A model generated the notes under the pieces. That model searched no databases, was not told the DNA's origin, and was given only the letters and a program-made list of their open reading frames with translations. DNA of 64,000 nucleotides, from positions 8,455,501 to 8,519,500 of the forward strand of contig NC_053042.1 of the NCBI RefSeq assembly GCF_003473485.1, read 5' to 3'. The position numbers and the translations under genes were made by a program. Below are positions 12,196 to 27,182 of the stretch, piece by piece. The stretch's first letter is position 1; each line of letters starts with the position of its first letter. This DNA comes from Medicago truncatula (taxonomy: Eukaryota > Streptophyta > Magnoliopsida > Fabales > Fabaceae).

Positions 12196-14259
12196 GTATT
12201 TAAATTTTGAATATAATAAAAAGGATTTGCATCCTTTTCATCGTCCTTCGGTCGTTAGATTTTTGTTGCTATACTAGTGTAAATTTTAAAAATATTAAGG
12301 GAAGAATCTGTAGATTTTAACATCAGACGAATGAGGAATGTCATTATTTACTCGTCCAATGCAATATGTACATATAAGTTTTTTTTTTTGTTTGCACCAA
12401 TTGTACACCGAAAGGTGAAAAAAAGAGAAAGGGGTAAAAGACTTGGTTTTCATTTGTCACATAACTATGTGGTTAATTTCGAACGGAAAAAACGACTTTA
12501 TGTTCTCCTGGTTTCGATGATTGAAGAGCTGATAGAACAAGTGAAATCTTTGTCGTCAAAATGGTTTTTAGCTAAAAAGAGTGTGACACTCTTGTTTATT
12601 CAACTAATATTTTACAAATCCATGGGTAATTTTAGCTCCATAGGATGCGGAGGACATTTTTTGGTGTATTTTTGGTGGGTCAAATTTTATGAGAAAAAAA
12701 TATATATAGCATAATGTTTCTGGGAGCGGTTCCTTATGTACCGTGCATAAATCCCAACATAATTGTTTCCTACACCTCCAAAGGAAACCAAACAAAACAA
12801 AACAAAACAAAGCGAACCAAACGCGAAAACAAACTGAATCATCACCGTCGTTCATCATCATCACCATTGGAATCTTCAATCTCATCATCAACACCGTCGT
12901 TCATCATCATCACCGTACCGGAATGCCAAAACCATTTTGCTGTGGAAAACCATTAGATGTACTTAATGGTTTCCAGCAGTTTCCCAGCCATAAATCCCTT
13001 TAACATCATAAAGATTTCGAATCCAGTAACAACTTCAGATCTGAAACCGTGAACCTCATGAACACTAAACCACAGAAAATCACATAAACATCGTCTACCA
13101 CTCTCGAATTCATCAATAAATCCAGAATCGGTTTAGAAGAGGTAGAGGGAGAGTTCGTACAGCCTACCACAACAAGATTCGAACCGGATCGGAACAACAC
13201 TTCAACACAACAACAAATCCGAACCGGATCGAAGAAGAAGACCAAAACGCGAAACGGATCCGTGAAGAACAAGAGGTAGTTTTATTTTCTCTTTTTGTTC
13301 CGTTTTTTTACTCGTAGATCTACGCTCGTGTGAGTTTTTTTTAGAAATCTAAGGCAATATTTGGAATCAACACAAAAAAGGATGCCTAAAACCGTGAAAA
13401 CTTTTTGATTTGGATGAAGTTTTGAACTCCGGTGTGGTGGTGCCACCACCGGCCACCGCGCCGGAATCATCATGTTTGGCCGGAAAAGATGAAGACTCAT
13501 CTGAATTGTAGAGAGAGAGAGAGAGAGCTTTATGTTTTAGTGAGAGAAATGTTTGAAGCAGATGAAGTTTGATTTGGTTTAGTTTGAGAAACCTAGGATT
13601 ATTACATGTGTACACTAGATCTGATGGTTATGAAGTGTTTATGCATAAAAATTTCCTTATCCACCATAACTTTTGCCAATGTTTCTCTCACTTTAAGAAA
13701 AGGATCAATCAAGCCACTTCAAGTAACTAGTAACTAGACAAAGTACATAATAAGTGAAAATCAAATATTCGACTAGTTTAATTTTATATATCAAATTGCC
13801 CACGATAAATTTCTCATAAAGGATATTTTCATATGTAAAAGGCATTAAATTTACATTATTTTGACCATAAAGGATATATCAAATAACCTTTTGTACCCAC
13901 AAAATTGTAGTTAGAGACAGAGAAATGTTGGTTGTATAAAATATGCTAAATTGCCACTTGTTTTTAAAGAGAGGAAACTTGTTTGATTCATGAATGAAGA
14001 TACCCCTCATATTAAGAGAGTCTTGAACAAAATACATAGAGATATATGCGAAGCGTTCATGACCAACAAATACCAAGGTCCAAGGGAAGAGTAATAGAAT
14101 CAATTCTTTCTGGAGCATAAAGCTGCAAAACTTACAATGTTATACAAATTACATTTTATTCTCACCCCTAGCCCCAACTAAGAAGAAAAGCATAAAAAAA
14201 TGTGAAATAGTACCAATGAATCATTCATACTAAAAACTCAAAATGTAAATTCATGCATG
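12196..14259. other. intergenic, partly GC-richer stretch of unknown origin
   Basis: Between about 12700 and 13620 the base use is less AT-rich and contains CAAAA repeats, TCATCATCAC repeats, CGGATCGGAA words and a GA run at 13510-13527. On the minus strand it looks like a pyrimidine-rich 5' leader, but no coding exon could be built. It may be a transposon that captured gene DNA, or a decayed gene end. Confidence 0.3.
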
Positions 14260-14267
14260 TATATATA
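14260..14267 (+). promoter_or_regulatory. TATA box of the lone CDPK exon
   Basis: TATATATA lies 58 bases before the ATG at 14325, the right range for a plant core promoter with a short leader. It suggests this exon could be transcribed in its own right. Confidence 0.5.
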
Positions 14268-14324
14268 GGTTTGGAAACATATGTTAAATGGGAAAGCAAC
14301 TAGAAAAAAAAAAGTAATTAGAGA

Positions 14325-15009
14325 ATGGGATTAGGATTGTTTAAGGCGTTTTTCTGTTGTACTACAAACCGAGACATTCCCATTGTCTCCTCTTCGGAGT
14401 CCTCTCCCAGGCATAGCTCTGGCTATGGCTACAATCAACCAAGTTTTGATCCATCTCCCAAAACCACAAAATCTCCATCTTCTTCTAGTAATCCACAAAT
14501 AGGTGCAATTTTAGGTAAACCATACGTAGTGATTAACAATATATACGATATGAAGAAAGAACTCGGAAGAGGTCAATCAGGTGTGACATATCTATGCACA
14601 GAGAAAACAACTGGAAGAGAATATGCTTGCAAATCGATATCAAGAGCGAAACTATTAAGCGAGCAAGAGATAGATGATGTAAGAAGAGAGGTTATGATTC
14701 TGCAACATCTTTCGGGGCAACCGAATATAGTTGAATTCAGAGGAGCTTATGAGGATAAACAGAATGTGTATTTGGTGATGGAGGTTTGTAAAGGTGGTGA
14801 ACTTTTTGATAGGATTATTGAAAAAGGAAACTATACGGAACGCGAAGCTGCTACTATTATGAGACAGATTGTGAATGTGGTGCATGTGTGTCATTTTATG
14901 GGTGTTATGCATCGTGATCTTAAGCCTGAGAATTTCTTGCTTGCTTCAAAAGATGAGAATGCTGCTGTTAAAGCTACTGATTTTGGACTCTCCATTTTCC
15001 TTGAAGAAG
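14325..15009 (+). CDS. CDPK first exon without its own downstream exons (CPK29-like)
   Basis: This exon encodes 228 residues of a calcium-dependent protein kinase: an N-terminal variable part with Gly2 and Cys11-Cys12 (likely myristoyl and palmitoyl sites), then the kinase start ([13 protein letters not shown]), ACK with catalytic Lys103, MHRDLKPEN and [12 protein letters not shown]. It ends at a GT donor (15010) at exactly the codon and phase where exon 1 of the next gene ends. No exon for the rest of the kinase, the autoinhibitory part or the EF hands is found before the next gene starts at 15709. Without splicing the frame reads on into the intron for 30 codons to a stop at 15101. It is either an alternative first exon that splices to 18034, or a truncated tandem duplicate. 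The frame has no stops. The glycine loop has Ser85 where Phe is usual. Confidence 0.75.
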
Positions 15010-15708
15010 GTGCAATTTATTACTTTATTTACTTTTCCTTTAATTTAATTACTATACTTTTACTCCCATTCTCTATATTCTTCAACTGTTTTTGTTTTTA
15101 GTATCTGTTATACTCGATTAGTTTTAATTTCCCCTCTAGCTGCATGTGTTTGGTTAAATGTGAAATAGGAAATATGACGTATTGTCCGCTTTAGATGTAA
15201 GTCATTCAAGGTTTTGTCATTTATAAAAGATGTCTCATTAGGTTGAGAAGCGTGAATGTTACATATAAACTGTCATTGACCTCAATTCCTGAACAATGCG
15301 ATGTTTTCACTAAATTTTGAGCAGGGCGTCTATGAAGTAATTCTCATAGATTTATAGTGAAGTGAGCTAAAGTCCACTCACAAAATTCCTTGACTTTTGG
15401 GCTTGGGCCTAAAGGGCCTGTAACATGAAAACAACTTCTGATAATCTCATGGAATAGAAAAGTACGAAACCAGTTTCCCACTGACTTGAGCAAAGCGTAC
15501 TAATGCAAAAAGAAAGGAATATTGCTTTTATGCTATGTGACTATGTGAGGACCATCCCAACCCAAGAAAAAAGCAAAGCATAAATTGAAACTTAATACCA
15601 TACCATAAAATACATAGTTAATTATATATACATAAATAATACCCTTCAAGTTTATATAACACCCTTCAAGTCACAAATCAATCTCTCCATCAACAAACAT
15701 CATTCAAC
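15010..15708. other. spacer between the two CDPK first exons
   Basis: About 700 bp, of which the first part would be intron if the upstream exon is spliced. I looked for kinase exon 2 ([15 protein letters not shown]) and the EF-hand exons here and found none. The last 60 bases hold a repeated ACCCTTCAAG and the TATA-like sequence of the next gene. Confidence 0.6.
15652..15660 (+). promoter_or_regulatory. TATA box of the complete CDPK gene
   Basis: TTATATAAC lies about 50 bases before the ATG at 15709 and sits between two direct copies of ACCCTTCAAG (15641 and 15661). The position fits a core promoter. Confidence 0.45.
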
Positions 15709-19814
<4,106 letters not shown>

Positions 19815-20039
19815 TTGTGTTGTCTATTACTAATTATGATATGAACAGTGTGTTTTCTGGATTTTTCTTGCTGCAGTCTGGTTTTTCTGCAAGAGATTGA
19901 ATTGATCAACGTGTGTAAAATTATATGCAAAACATTGTACAGCTATCTGGTAAATAAGCTACATGATGTACCCAAAAAAATAAATATAAATAAAATTCCA
20001 AAGACTAAGGGATAAGCTACTAGTCTTCTATAGATATTG

Positions 20040-20510
20040 AGTTCAAATGTTTTGGAACAGTTCATTTTATACTTAATCAACCTTTAAAAATTTTAAAAAG
20101 GGTGAAAAGACAATTAGCTTTTCTGATTTAATCTGAAAAAAGAAAAAAGACTCAATGCAATGAAATTCAAAACTCAACCTCACCTGTGACTACTGATGTA
20201 CTAAAGTTAAAGCTTGTAATGTGCAAAGCTAAATAGATGCAAAGAAAATAGGGATTTTACTAATAGATACTAAGAAAAGAAGTATTCCAAAATTCCAAAT
20301 CGTATTTTTACTATCTATCACACAAAAAGTATGTGTAATTTTTTGCGATACATAGCAAAAGTGCTATTACAATTTTCTAACAAAATTTCTAGCAGGTAGT
20401 ATTGCAGCACAATACTAGACTTGGGCCCTCCTTCCCAAAACTGGAAAAATATTATGGAAACATTGAAGTAAATAGACCGAATCAATGAAAAACTTGTATA
20501 GATCATTATT
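20040..20510. repeat. segmental duplicate, copy A
   Basis: About 470 bp that aligns to 21950-22550. Shared text includes GTTCAAATGTTTTG, GAAAAGACAATTA, CTCAATGCAATGA and AGATGCAAAGAAAA. Copy A has lost blocks relative to copy B, including much of the possible exon at 22432-22497 (its remnant lies near 20405-20442). Confidence 0.65.
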
Positions 20511-20714
20511 GAGTATTGTAAACACTGTGAATAGAATGATGACTATTGTTGAAGGGGGATCACTGTAGTAGTACATCTTATCTTATCAACTTTCTTTGAC
20601 TTCCATTAAACGCTCATTAAGGTTTAATAGGTTATTTGGGTCCTATATTACACTAATCCGCAAGTCGGCAACAAAACATCTTATTTTCATAAAGTAAATA
20701 GCATTGATTCATCA

Positions 20715-21038
20715 TCATCGATAGTTTAATTTAAAGTTAAAAGTTTGACCAACAAACTTGTCGACCCACCTTTTTATAACATTCACCACGTGTCTATCAA
20801 TAAATTCGAAAACTCCTTGACATGGAATTACATCCTCATGGACTTCATATTCATTTGCTATGATTTTTGCTTGCCAATAGATTTCGACTCCATCTTTGAT
20901 AATCGGTTTCTTGAGTTTCATATATTCCACTCCTCTAACTTCACTAAACTGTAGAGGTGGTGACATCCATGGACGTAGTGGCATCAAATCTTTCAATTGT
21001 ATCAATTTTGGTTGATCTTGTTTGCTATTAGACACCAT
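20715..21038 (-). CDS. small conserved protein of unknown function, copy 1
   Basis: An uninterrupted ORF for 107 residues. I do not recognise the family. The protein is closely related to the ORF at 34306-34596: both begin M-x-S-x-SK, then share LKDLMPLRPW, YMKLKKPI, KDGVE and FIDRHV, at roughly 65-70% identity over 96 residues. It has no signal peptide or membrane segment, and a slightly basic, mixed composition. Copy 1 runs 11 residues past the point where copy 2 stops (GQTFNFKLNYR). The ORF could be a whole small gene or the last exon of a larger one. A second minus-strand ORF sits just upstream at 21193-21411. Conservation between copies without stops suggests it is, or recently was, coding. 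Confidence 0.5.
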   Translation of the reverse strand: MVSNSKQDQPKLIQLKDLMPLRPWMSPPLQFSEVRGVEYMKLKKPIIKDGVEIYWQAKIIANEYEVHEDVIPCQGVFEFIDRHVVNVIKRWVDKFVGQTFNFKLNYR

Positions 21039-21192
21039 CTAGAATGTGAAGATTAACTATGCTGCAAAAATAAAAAATTAGAGAGTTAAAGATTTAAAAG
21101 TAATTTTTTTTCTACGATTTCTCTTGGGTAATCAAATCGGATGAAGGCGGTACAATATATAATATGCATTATGTAACAAACTCATAGTGCAC

Positions 21193-21411
21193 TTAGTTAC
21201 CATGTGATCCGATATGTATGGGATAAGATTTTAATTTTTCTTCCAAAAAAGGTTTGATTTTTTTTTCATAAAATATTATACCATCACTTCTCTTTTCAAT
21301 AAATTTGATTTCATATCTTTCAATTGATGTTTGTTTTGACAAAATAAAACAAACAATTGATATATTCTCTCCAACAAACTCCGTTTTTTTGATGCACTTT
21401 ATCTCACCCAT
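21193..21411 (-). CDS. hypothetical 72-residue ORF
   Basis: The ORF starts MGEIKCIKKTEFVGENISIV and has an even spread of charged residues that looks more protein-like than the AT-rich background. It lies 155 bases upstream of the small conserved ORF on the same strand and might belong to the same transcript. I recognise no domain, and no second copy is seen near 34.6 kb, which weakens the case. Confidence 0.25.
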   Translation of the reverse strand: MGEIKCIKKTEFVGENISIVCFILSKQTSIERYEIKFIEKRSDGIIFYEKKIKPFLEEKLKSYPIHIGSHGN

Positions 21412-21430
21412 AACAAACTTTTCCTATTAA

Positions 21431-21622
21431 GGGCTCGTTTGAATTAGCTTATTTTAGAGCCTATGCAAATAAATAAGTTTTTATGTATTATTCATAAGTT
21501 TTTAAAGTAGTTTATGAAGATACAATTTTCGTTAGTGAGAGCTTGTAAATTAAAATAAAAGCTTATTTATTTACAGAAGCTATTTTTCATAAGCTCAAAA
21601 TAAGTTCAATCCAAACGAGAGC
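21431..21622. mobile_element. short PIF/Harbinger-like MITE
   Basis: A 192-bp element. Its left end is GGGCTCGTTTGAATTAGCTT; its right end on the minus strand is GCTCTCGTTTGGATTGAACT. TAA flanks it on both sides (21428-21430 and 21623-21625). Interior inverted AAGCTTATTT words give a foldback structure. Confidence 0.7.
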
Positions 21623-21949
21623 TAATCTATTAAGAAAATCCGTTTATTTGAGTTTACAATTACCATTGAGGTGACATCTTATGACCTTTTTAAAAAAAAT
21701 AAAAAATACATCGATAACACCGTTTGGTCTTCTTAGTAGTCATGCGAGCGTTTTCTGACCAACTTAACTTCAATATTAACGTTAGGGACTAAAGGAACTA
21801 ACAGAATACAAAGTGGAGGATTTTTTCAAGTTTTCGACTGAATCAGGGACCAAATATGACAGCGTGTTACACTTCCAGGGACCAAAATGGTGGTTTGCCC
21901 CATTCCTTTTAGATGAAACTCTGAAGCTACTAGTTTCAAGAGTTGTTGG

Positions 21950-22550
21950 GTTCAAATGTTTTGAAATAATTCATTCTACTTTTTTAAAATTATGGATAAA
22001 AGTTGAAAAGACAATTATTTATTATTTCCAGATTTCATCTAAACCAAGAACTCAATGCAATGAGAGTTGGATATATCAAAATTCAAAACGCAGCCTCAAC
22101 TGCAACTGCTGTTGTACTAAAGTTAGTGCCTGTAATATGTAAAGCAAAACAGATGCAAAGAAAAAAGGGGTTTGACTAAACCGTTTTAGCAAACAATGCA
22201 AAGAGATGCTAAAAAAGCACTACTTTAAAATTCCAAATAATCGTATTCTTATAATCACAAGAGAGCATGTGCAAATTTCAGCTGTTATTCCAGACATTGA
22301 TTTCAGTGTGGAAACTCACTAAACAACTCAATTTAATACATATATATAACTTTGTTGGGAATACATAACAAATTTGTTATCACAATTTTCTAACAGTTTT
22401 TACAAGATAGTATTGCAGTGCAGCCAGCTGCTTACTTGGCCACATATTCCACAATACTCGACGTTTGCCTCTCCTTGAAGAACAGGTCCTTCCAAAACTG
22501 AAAAGTGAATATAAGTAAAGAAACTAAATCGAGGAAAAACTCCTACAATC
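21950..22550. repeat. segmental duplicate, copy B
   Basis: The longer partner of 20040-20510, same orientation, about 1.9 kb away. It keeps the open 22-codon stretch on the minus strand described separately. Confidence 0.65.
22432..22497 (-). other. possible terminal exon, identity unknown
   Basis: On the minus strand a pyrimidine-rich acceptor ending TTTCAG is followed by 21 open codons (FWKDLFFKERQTSSIVEYVA, then Lys) and TAA. A second open stretch upstream, 24233-24301 (23 codons ending SYTYMKISESQ before a GT), joins to it in phase. Together they read like the C-terminus of a real protein. They might be spliced 3' exons downstream of the LYR gene at 24677, or what is left of a neighbouring gene. 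I do not recognise the sequence. Confidence 0.3.
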
Positions 22551-22912
22551 AATTTTCACTTGTCATGATTTTATTATTATTTTAAACAAACACGGACCAC
22601 ATACTGCAACAGAACAAATCAGCTTGGAACATAATCATGATTTGCATGACCAAGCCCATACATGTATATAAATAGCTCTTCACAAGTTTGTTATAACTTA
22701 TTATAACCCTATCTGAAGGAACAATGTAAAACTGCAGGATGCATTATTCATTTTGCAGCTTGAGGATATTGCACATGAAAAATATAGAATATCTTATAAG
22801 CCAGATCGCAAATCATCATAAGAAATGTGGGTAGGGTTGATTCCACTGGTCAACTGTTTGTATTTGGAGCAGTAAATTTTGTTCTCTTTTTATGGGAGAC
22901 GCTTAAATTATA

Positions 22913-23096
22913 GAGGTGTGTTATTTGAACAACCAATTTGGTGACAACTTATTTAACAACCATATTTTACAAAGAAAAAAGTGGTATTGGCACGGAAACC
23001 AAAACAATAGAGAGATAAAGTAAAAAATAATGTGAGTATGAGAGAGAAAGTTGTTGCAAAAGTTGTCACTAAATGGATGTTCAAATATCATTTCTC
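22913..23096. mobile_element. MITE copy, TA-flanked
   Basis: A 184-bp element with inverted ends (GAGGTGTGTTATTTGAACAACC on the left, with the right end reading GAGAAATGATATTTGAACATCC on the minus strand), flanked by TA on both sides. It is the same family as 2534-2706 and 59064-59231, the last in opposite orientation. The TA could be a Stowaway/mariner-type duplication, but that is not firm. Confidence 0.6.
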
Positions 23097-23887
23097 TAAA
23101 TGATATTGTTTTCATCTGATTTTCAAAATTTCAGCCTTATTCATCACTAGGAGACAATATGTACTACACTTCTCTATATTAAAGGAAACGAAACTGAGTG
23201 GCAATACTAATAATGATCAACAATGAACAAATTCCTTTATCTAAATCTTCAAGTGTTGGTGACAGCTGATTTTTAATATCCTATTATTATTTTAGGACTT
23301 CAAAAGATGAAATAAAGTTTTAAACACATATGGTTATAAAACATCAACAAAAATCTTCCTTTTACCTTCCAAAAGGCCACAGTTAAAACTCCATTAAACA
23401 TTCAAAACTAACTAATGATGACACAGAATTATAGAGCGAGAAATAAAAGTCCTTAGGAAGCTTGTTTCTATTAGAATAATTTAAGTATTCATCAAAAGAG
23501 GGAAGCAGTACCATCTGAGTGGCTGGGGTTTACAAGCCCGCCGCATAGCTCAGGGCTTAGGAGACTATGTAATGATCTGAGTCTTTAGACTGAGATTTGA
23601 GTTAGAACTTGAAATCCAGTCATTGAATAATGTGAATCTAATCACTGGACCTGCTCTAGAGATGACTTAGAAAAGGGAACATGTTAGGACCCCAGGAAAT
23701 GAATTCCAAAAGAATTCCCCAAAACTGGACACAGAATTGATAAATCAAAAGAATGATTCCTTGAATAGCGTTCTGGTATTATCACTAAATGGAAATAATA
23801 GGAATGAACAAGATGATAGATAACCTTGAACTCAAGGTTACCACAACCCCAAGTGAGCACTCTCCAGTCTCCCCTCACCAGAGCATT
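23097..23887. other. intergenic, no gene recognised
   Basis: AT-rich spacer. The portion 23510-23660 (AGCCCGCCGCATAGCTCAGG and following) is less AT-rich and looks like part of a dispersed repeat, but its ends were not found. Confidence 0.35.
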
Positions 23888-23985
23888 TTTTTTTTTTTGT
23901 TGAAAAGGGAGAGCAAACGTACAAAGATAAAAGGAACACCAAAGGTGATAAAAAAAAAAACCCATAAATACATAGATGAAAAGGG
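23888..23985 (-). mobile_element. LINE 3'-tail insertion with target duplication
   Basis: About 98 bp that starts with a T run (a poly(A) tail on the minus strand) followed by sequence resembling a LINE 3' UTR. It is flanked by AGAGCATT at 23880-23887 and 23986-23993. The insertion is so short that the family is uncertain. Another A run lies inside. Confidence 0.45.
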
Positions 23986-24676
23986 AGAGCATTCTCTAGT
24001 TTACAACTTTCATAAGAATTCCTCCCTCCCCTAGTACCAATCCATAGGACCAACTTTACTACAAACAAAAAGGCTAATGAACACAAATTACACAATAACT
24101 ATGATAACCTCCCATAAATTTTTAACTTCAACTCTAACAAACTCTCTTTATTGTAAGTCCCAACAGAATAAGACTAAAACAAAGAACAAATGACTCAGAT
24201 AGAGGGAATATGCAAGGTGTATAATAGTAGACCTGGGATTCAGAAATCTTCATATAAGTGTAGCTTGGGTCTTCCTCCACTTGTGATTCTCTTTTCCCCT
24301 TCTTTTCGTGTAAAACAAATAATTAGCTTTTAGTTATTAGGTTAAATTAAAATTAGCTTGAAGTAATAATATCTTCCCTTGCAAAATTATCAATGAATGT
24401 GGCATCCGGGGAAAAGGCATCTAAATGTCCTGACAACCTTGAAGCTAAGTAAATTACTGAGACATGGATAAGTTAAGTAACAAAATGATTAATTTGATTC
24501 AGTCCTTTCATTTTCATGACTATGCTTTTACCAAGTTTCGCACTCTGACAATTCTAATTCAAGGCGTGTCAGTGTCCAAAAACTAAATCAAACAATTATC
24601 AATATACATACAGCAATTATTAACAACAAAAGGATTCAATAAAATGCATTAATTACCTTTAAATTATTAAGTAAAA

Positions 24677-25156
24677 TCATGTTTGATCAAAACCGCCACC
24701 GCCACCGCCACCGCCACCGCGACGATCCTTCTGAATTTGTTCCCTTTGCTTCTCCGCAAGCTTATCAATAGCGTTATTCACAGCCTCACGTCCACCGATA
24801 AGCAACCGAGTGACAATCTCTGGATCCGTCTCAAACCTGGCAAGCTCAAACTCTTTACGAGCGCTATCCTTAAGAAGATCACGCCATAGAACGCCTTTGG
24901 TATCGTGCCATGTGAAAAATCGTGAAGCACGAAGAATGTCTCTGTAGAGACTCAGTGCTTCTCGGCGCGTGCTTGTGAGTCGCCGCCGATTCAGCAACTC
25001 TTCTTCTTCATCATCGTTGATAACTTTCTTCACTAGATGCCGTTCGAGAAGCTCCTCGACGGTGTCCGGACCGTCGTGTAACAACCGCCATGCGCAACAG
25101 TTTACGGTTTTTGGTTTCAGATTCGAATTCCAAAGGCTTCGCCATTTTCCTCTCAT
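24677..25156 (-). CDS. LYR-motif protein, EMB1793-like
   Basis: A one-exon gene for 159 residues. LYR (complex1_LYR) proteins bind the mitochondrial acyl carrier protein and act in assembly of iron-sulphur clusters or respiratory complexes. The motif is at residues 70-72 in REALSLYRDILRASRF, followed by GVLWRDLLKDSARKEFELAR and ETDPEIVTRLLIGGREAV. The N-terminal part (NLKPKTVNCCAWRLLHDGPD) is what I remember for Arabidopsis EMB1793 (At1g76060), an embryo-essential gene. The start at 25156 (MRGKWRSLWNSNLKP) is chosen over an in-frame ATG at 25261 because the extra 35 residues are low-complexity Lys/Glu from a T/A-rich leader. The C-terminus is nine glycines encoded by a GGC/GGT run (24693-24720), then FDQT. 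That run is probably variable between strains. Confidence 0.88.
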   Translation of the reverse strand: MRGKWRSLWNSNLKPKTVNCCAWRLLHDGPDTVEELLERHLVKKVINDDEEEELLNRRRLTSTRREALSLYRDILRASRFFTWHDTKGVLWRDLLKDSARKEFELARFETDPEIVTRLLIGGREAVNNAIDKLAEKQREQIQKDRRGGGGGGGGGFDQT

Positions 25157-25338
25157 TTTTTTCTCTTTATTTTTACTCTCTGTCTTTCGCCATTTTTCTT
25201 CAACGTTTTCACCTTTTTTTTTTTTTTTTAAAGGAACGCTTTCCCTATTTATTGGGCCCAATTTTCAAGTCGGGTCTAGTTGGTAAGAACTGTTTTTGAG
25301 TTTATAATTTCATTTGATTAAAAAAGATTTGTTTGATA

Positions 25339-25804
25339 ACTATAACCGTTTGGTTTGGATTGGTTTTTAATCAAAAAAATGTTCAAACCAATTAAATCTT
25401 CATTGGTTTGGTTTGGCTCGATTTTTATTGTTTTTTAAAAAAGAAATCGAACCAAACTAGTTGGTTTGAATCGGTTCGGTTTATTGGTTTGTTTGAAAAT
25501 ACGATTAAAATGATCCATATTTTCACAAATTTGTATTTCATACATACAACATGTTCAAATATTTCATAGAACTTTGTTTTTCATGTACTCTATTTTTCAA
25601 AATACTTTTTACAACTAACATGGAAAAACTAACAAGAGATTGACGATCCCAACAGCGGTGAGAAACGATGGGTTAGGTGTGGCTAACGACTAGTGTTCTT
25701 TTTTAGTAGAAACGAAATAGAGTGTGAGTGATGAGATAGGATGATGATGGTAAAAAGTGAATGAATTAAAGAGTATTTTTGTTTGACTTTGATTTTGAGT
25801 TTAA

Positions 25805-25838
<34 letters not shown>

Positions 25839-26071
25839 CTAAAACAGAAAGTGAGTGTGTGTGACTAAAACAGAGAGTGACTGTGGCATCGGTTCAGTTT
25901 ATCGGTTCTTTGGATCTCAAAATTAAAAACCGAGAATAGAACCAAACTAGATTGGTTTATGTGTCTTCGGTTCAGTTTTGAACCAAACCAAACAAGGTCG
26001 GATACTTTTTCGGTTTTGTTCAGTTTGGATTTTCAGTTTCATCGGTTTTGTCCGAACCACTTACATCCCTA
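25339..26071. mobile_element. hAT-like non-autonomous repeat, left end unclear
   Basis: The block is dense with GGTTTGGTTTGG, AACCGAACCAAAC and similar words on both strands (25345-25500 and 25885-26060), typical of the subterminal repeats of hAT MITEs. The right edge reads CCGAACCACTTACATCCCTA, which as an inverted end would be TAGGGATGTAAG. No matching left end or 8-bp duplication was found, so the limits are approximate. A (GT) run lies at 25808-25838. Confidence 0.45.
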
Positions 26072-27014
26072 ACAATCACATTCTATAAATTTATTTTATA
26101 CTGAAGTTTATTTTTATGAGTTAATACAGGTGAGAAGAGTGAATTAAAAAATATTGTATTAGAAAATGGTGAAATGTGATGAATTTGATTTTTTAAAAGT
26201 TAAAATATTGTTCAATCCAATACAATATATAACCCTATATTTAAGGACAAACGTAGTAAAATTTAAAATGTTAATATATATTTATATTTATTCAATAAAA
26301 TATTGATGTATTAATTTTTTTTCTTATTGTGGAATATTTTATCAATTAAAATTTCACAATACAATGCTAAATATCATAAACGGTTTCCCTTCAAATTAAA
26401 ACGATTCATATACGGTAGGTTGCAAATACATGTGAAAATATAGATTTAACAATCGAAGGCATTTTATGTTTTGTGATACAAACCTATTATTAATCAATCA
26501 ATTTAAAATATAAAATGAAATCTTCAGCTGTAACTTAGAAGAATAATTTTATAAAAAAAAAAAAAAAAAACCACAATAATTTTACTTATATAAATTGTAA
26601 ATTAAAGTATAACACTAAAAAAATATAGCTATTTATTAAAAAAAAAAATTGATTTCAACATTTCAAAAAGTCAAATTCATCTATAATTTACTTTGTCTAT
26701 AATTACAATATGTAAATAACTAAGTAATTTTATTTTTTAGTTCTGTCTTTGCAATTTTCATTACTAACAATGCTTTTAATTGTTTAAGATATATTTAAAA
26801 AAAAAAAATTGCTTAAGATATCAAAATAAGACAAAATGTAATCTTTTGAGTATTTTATTTCTCTTAACTTTGCACAAATAAACTTATTTAGGGTAGCTAA
26901 ATATATTTTATTGGGATAGATAAACATAAAGTACATTTACTAATTCAAATAAAAAATACCGCTCTCTTACGCATAGTTGCGCCCTTTGTGTGCTGTTAAT
27001 AATTATAATGAAAT
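26072..27014. other. intergenic, no gene recognised
   Basis: Very AT-rich, with several A runs (26552-26570, 26638-26648). Nothing coding was seen. Confidence 0.4.
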
Positions 27015-27032
27015 AACTATTACGCTTTGTCA

Positions 27033-27164
27033 TCCACGTGAGCTTAGCTCAGTTCGTAGGGATATTGCATATTATATGCAGGGGTCGGGGTTCAAACCCC
27101 GACACCCCATTTCTCCACAATATAATTGTGTGAGCTATAACCACTAGGCTACTTGATAAAAAAA
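27033..27164 (+). mobile_element. tRNA-derived SINE with 18-bp target duplication
   Basis: Internal Pol III promoter boxes are clear: TTAGCTCAGTTCGTAGGG as box A and GGTTCAAACCCC as box B, with a tRNA-like head. The copy ends in an A run. It is flanked by an exact 18-bp repeat AACTATTACGCTTTGTCA (27015-27032 and 27165-27182), so it is a retroposed copy and not a tRNA gene. The perfect duplication suggests a recent insertion. Confidence 0.88.
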
Positions 27165-27182
27165 AACTATTACGCTTTGTCA

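Noticed and set aside
12604-13615. Several overlapping ORFs that suggest a gene
   Set aside because: They overlap on both strands, have biased composition and show no domain; no exon structure fits.
14655-14912. A minus-strand ORF inside the CDPK exon
   Set aside because: It is the complement of kinase codons and reads as His/Asn/Ile-rich text without meaning.
24969-25286. A plus-strand Ser/Phe-rich ORF
   Set aside because: It is the reverse of the EMB1793-like coding sequence and its leader.
27046-27110. A tRNA gene
   Set aside because: Box A and box B are present, but the copy has an A tail and an exact 18-bp target duplication, so it is a SINE.
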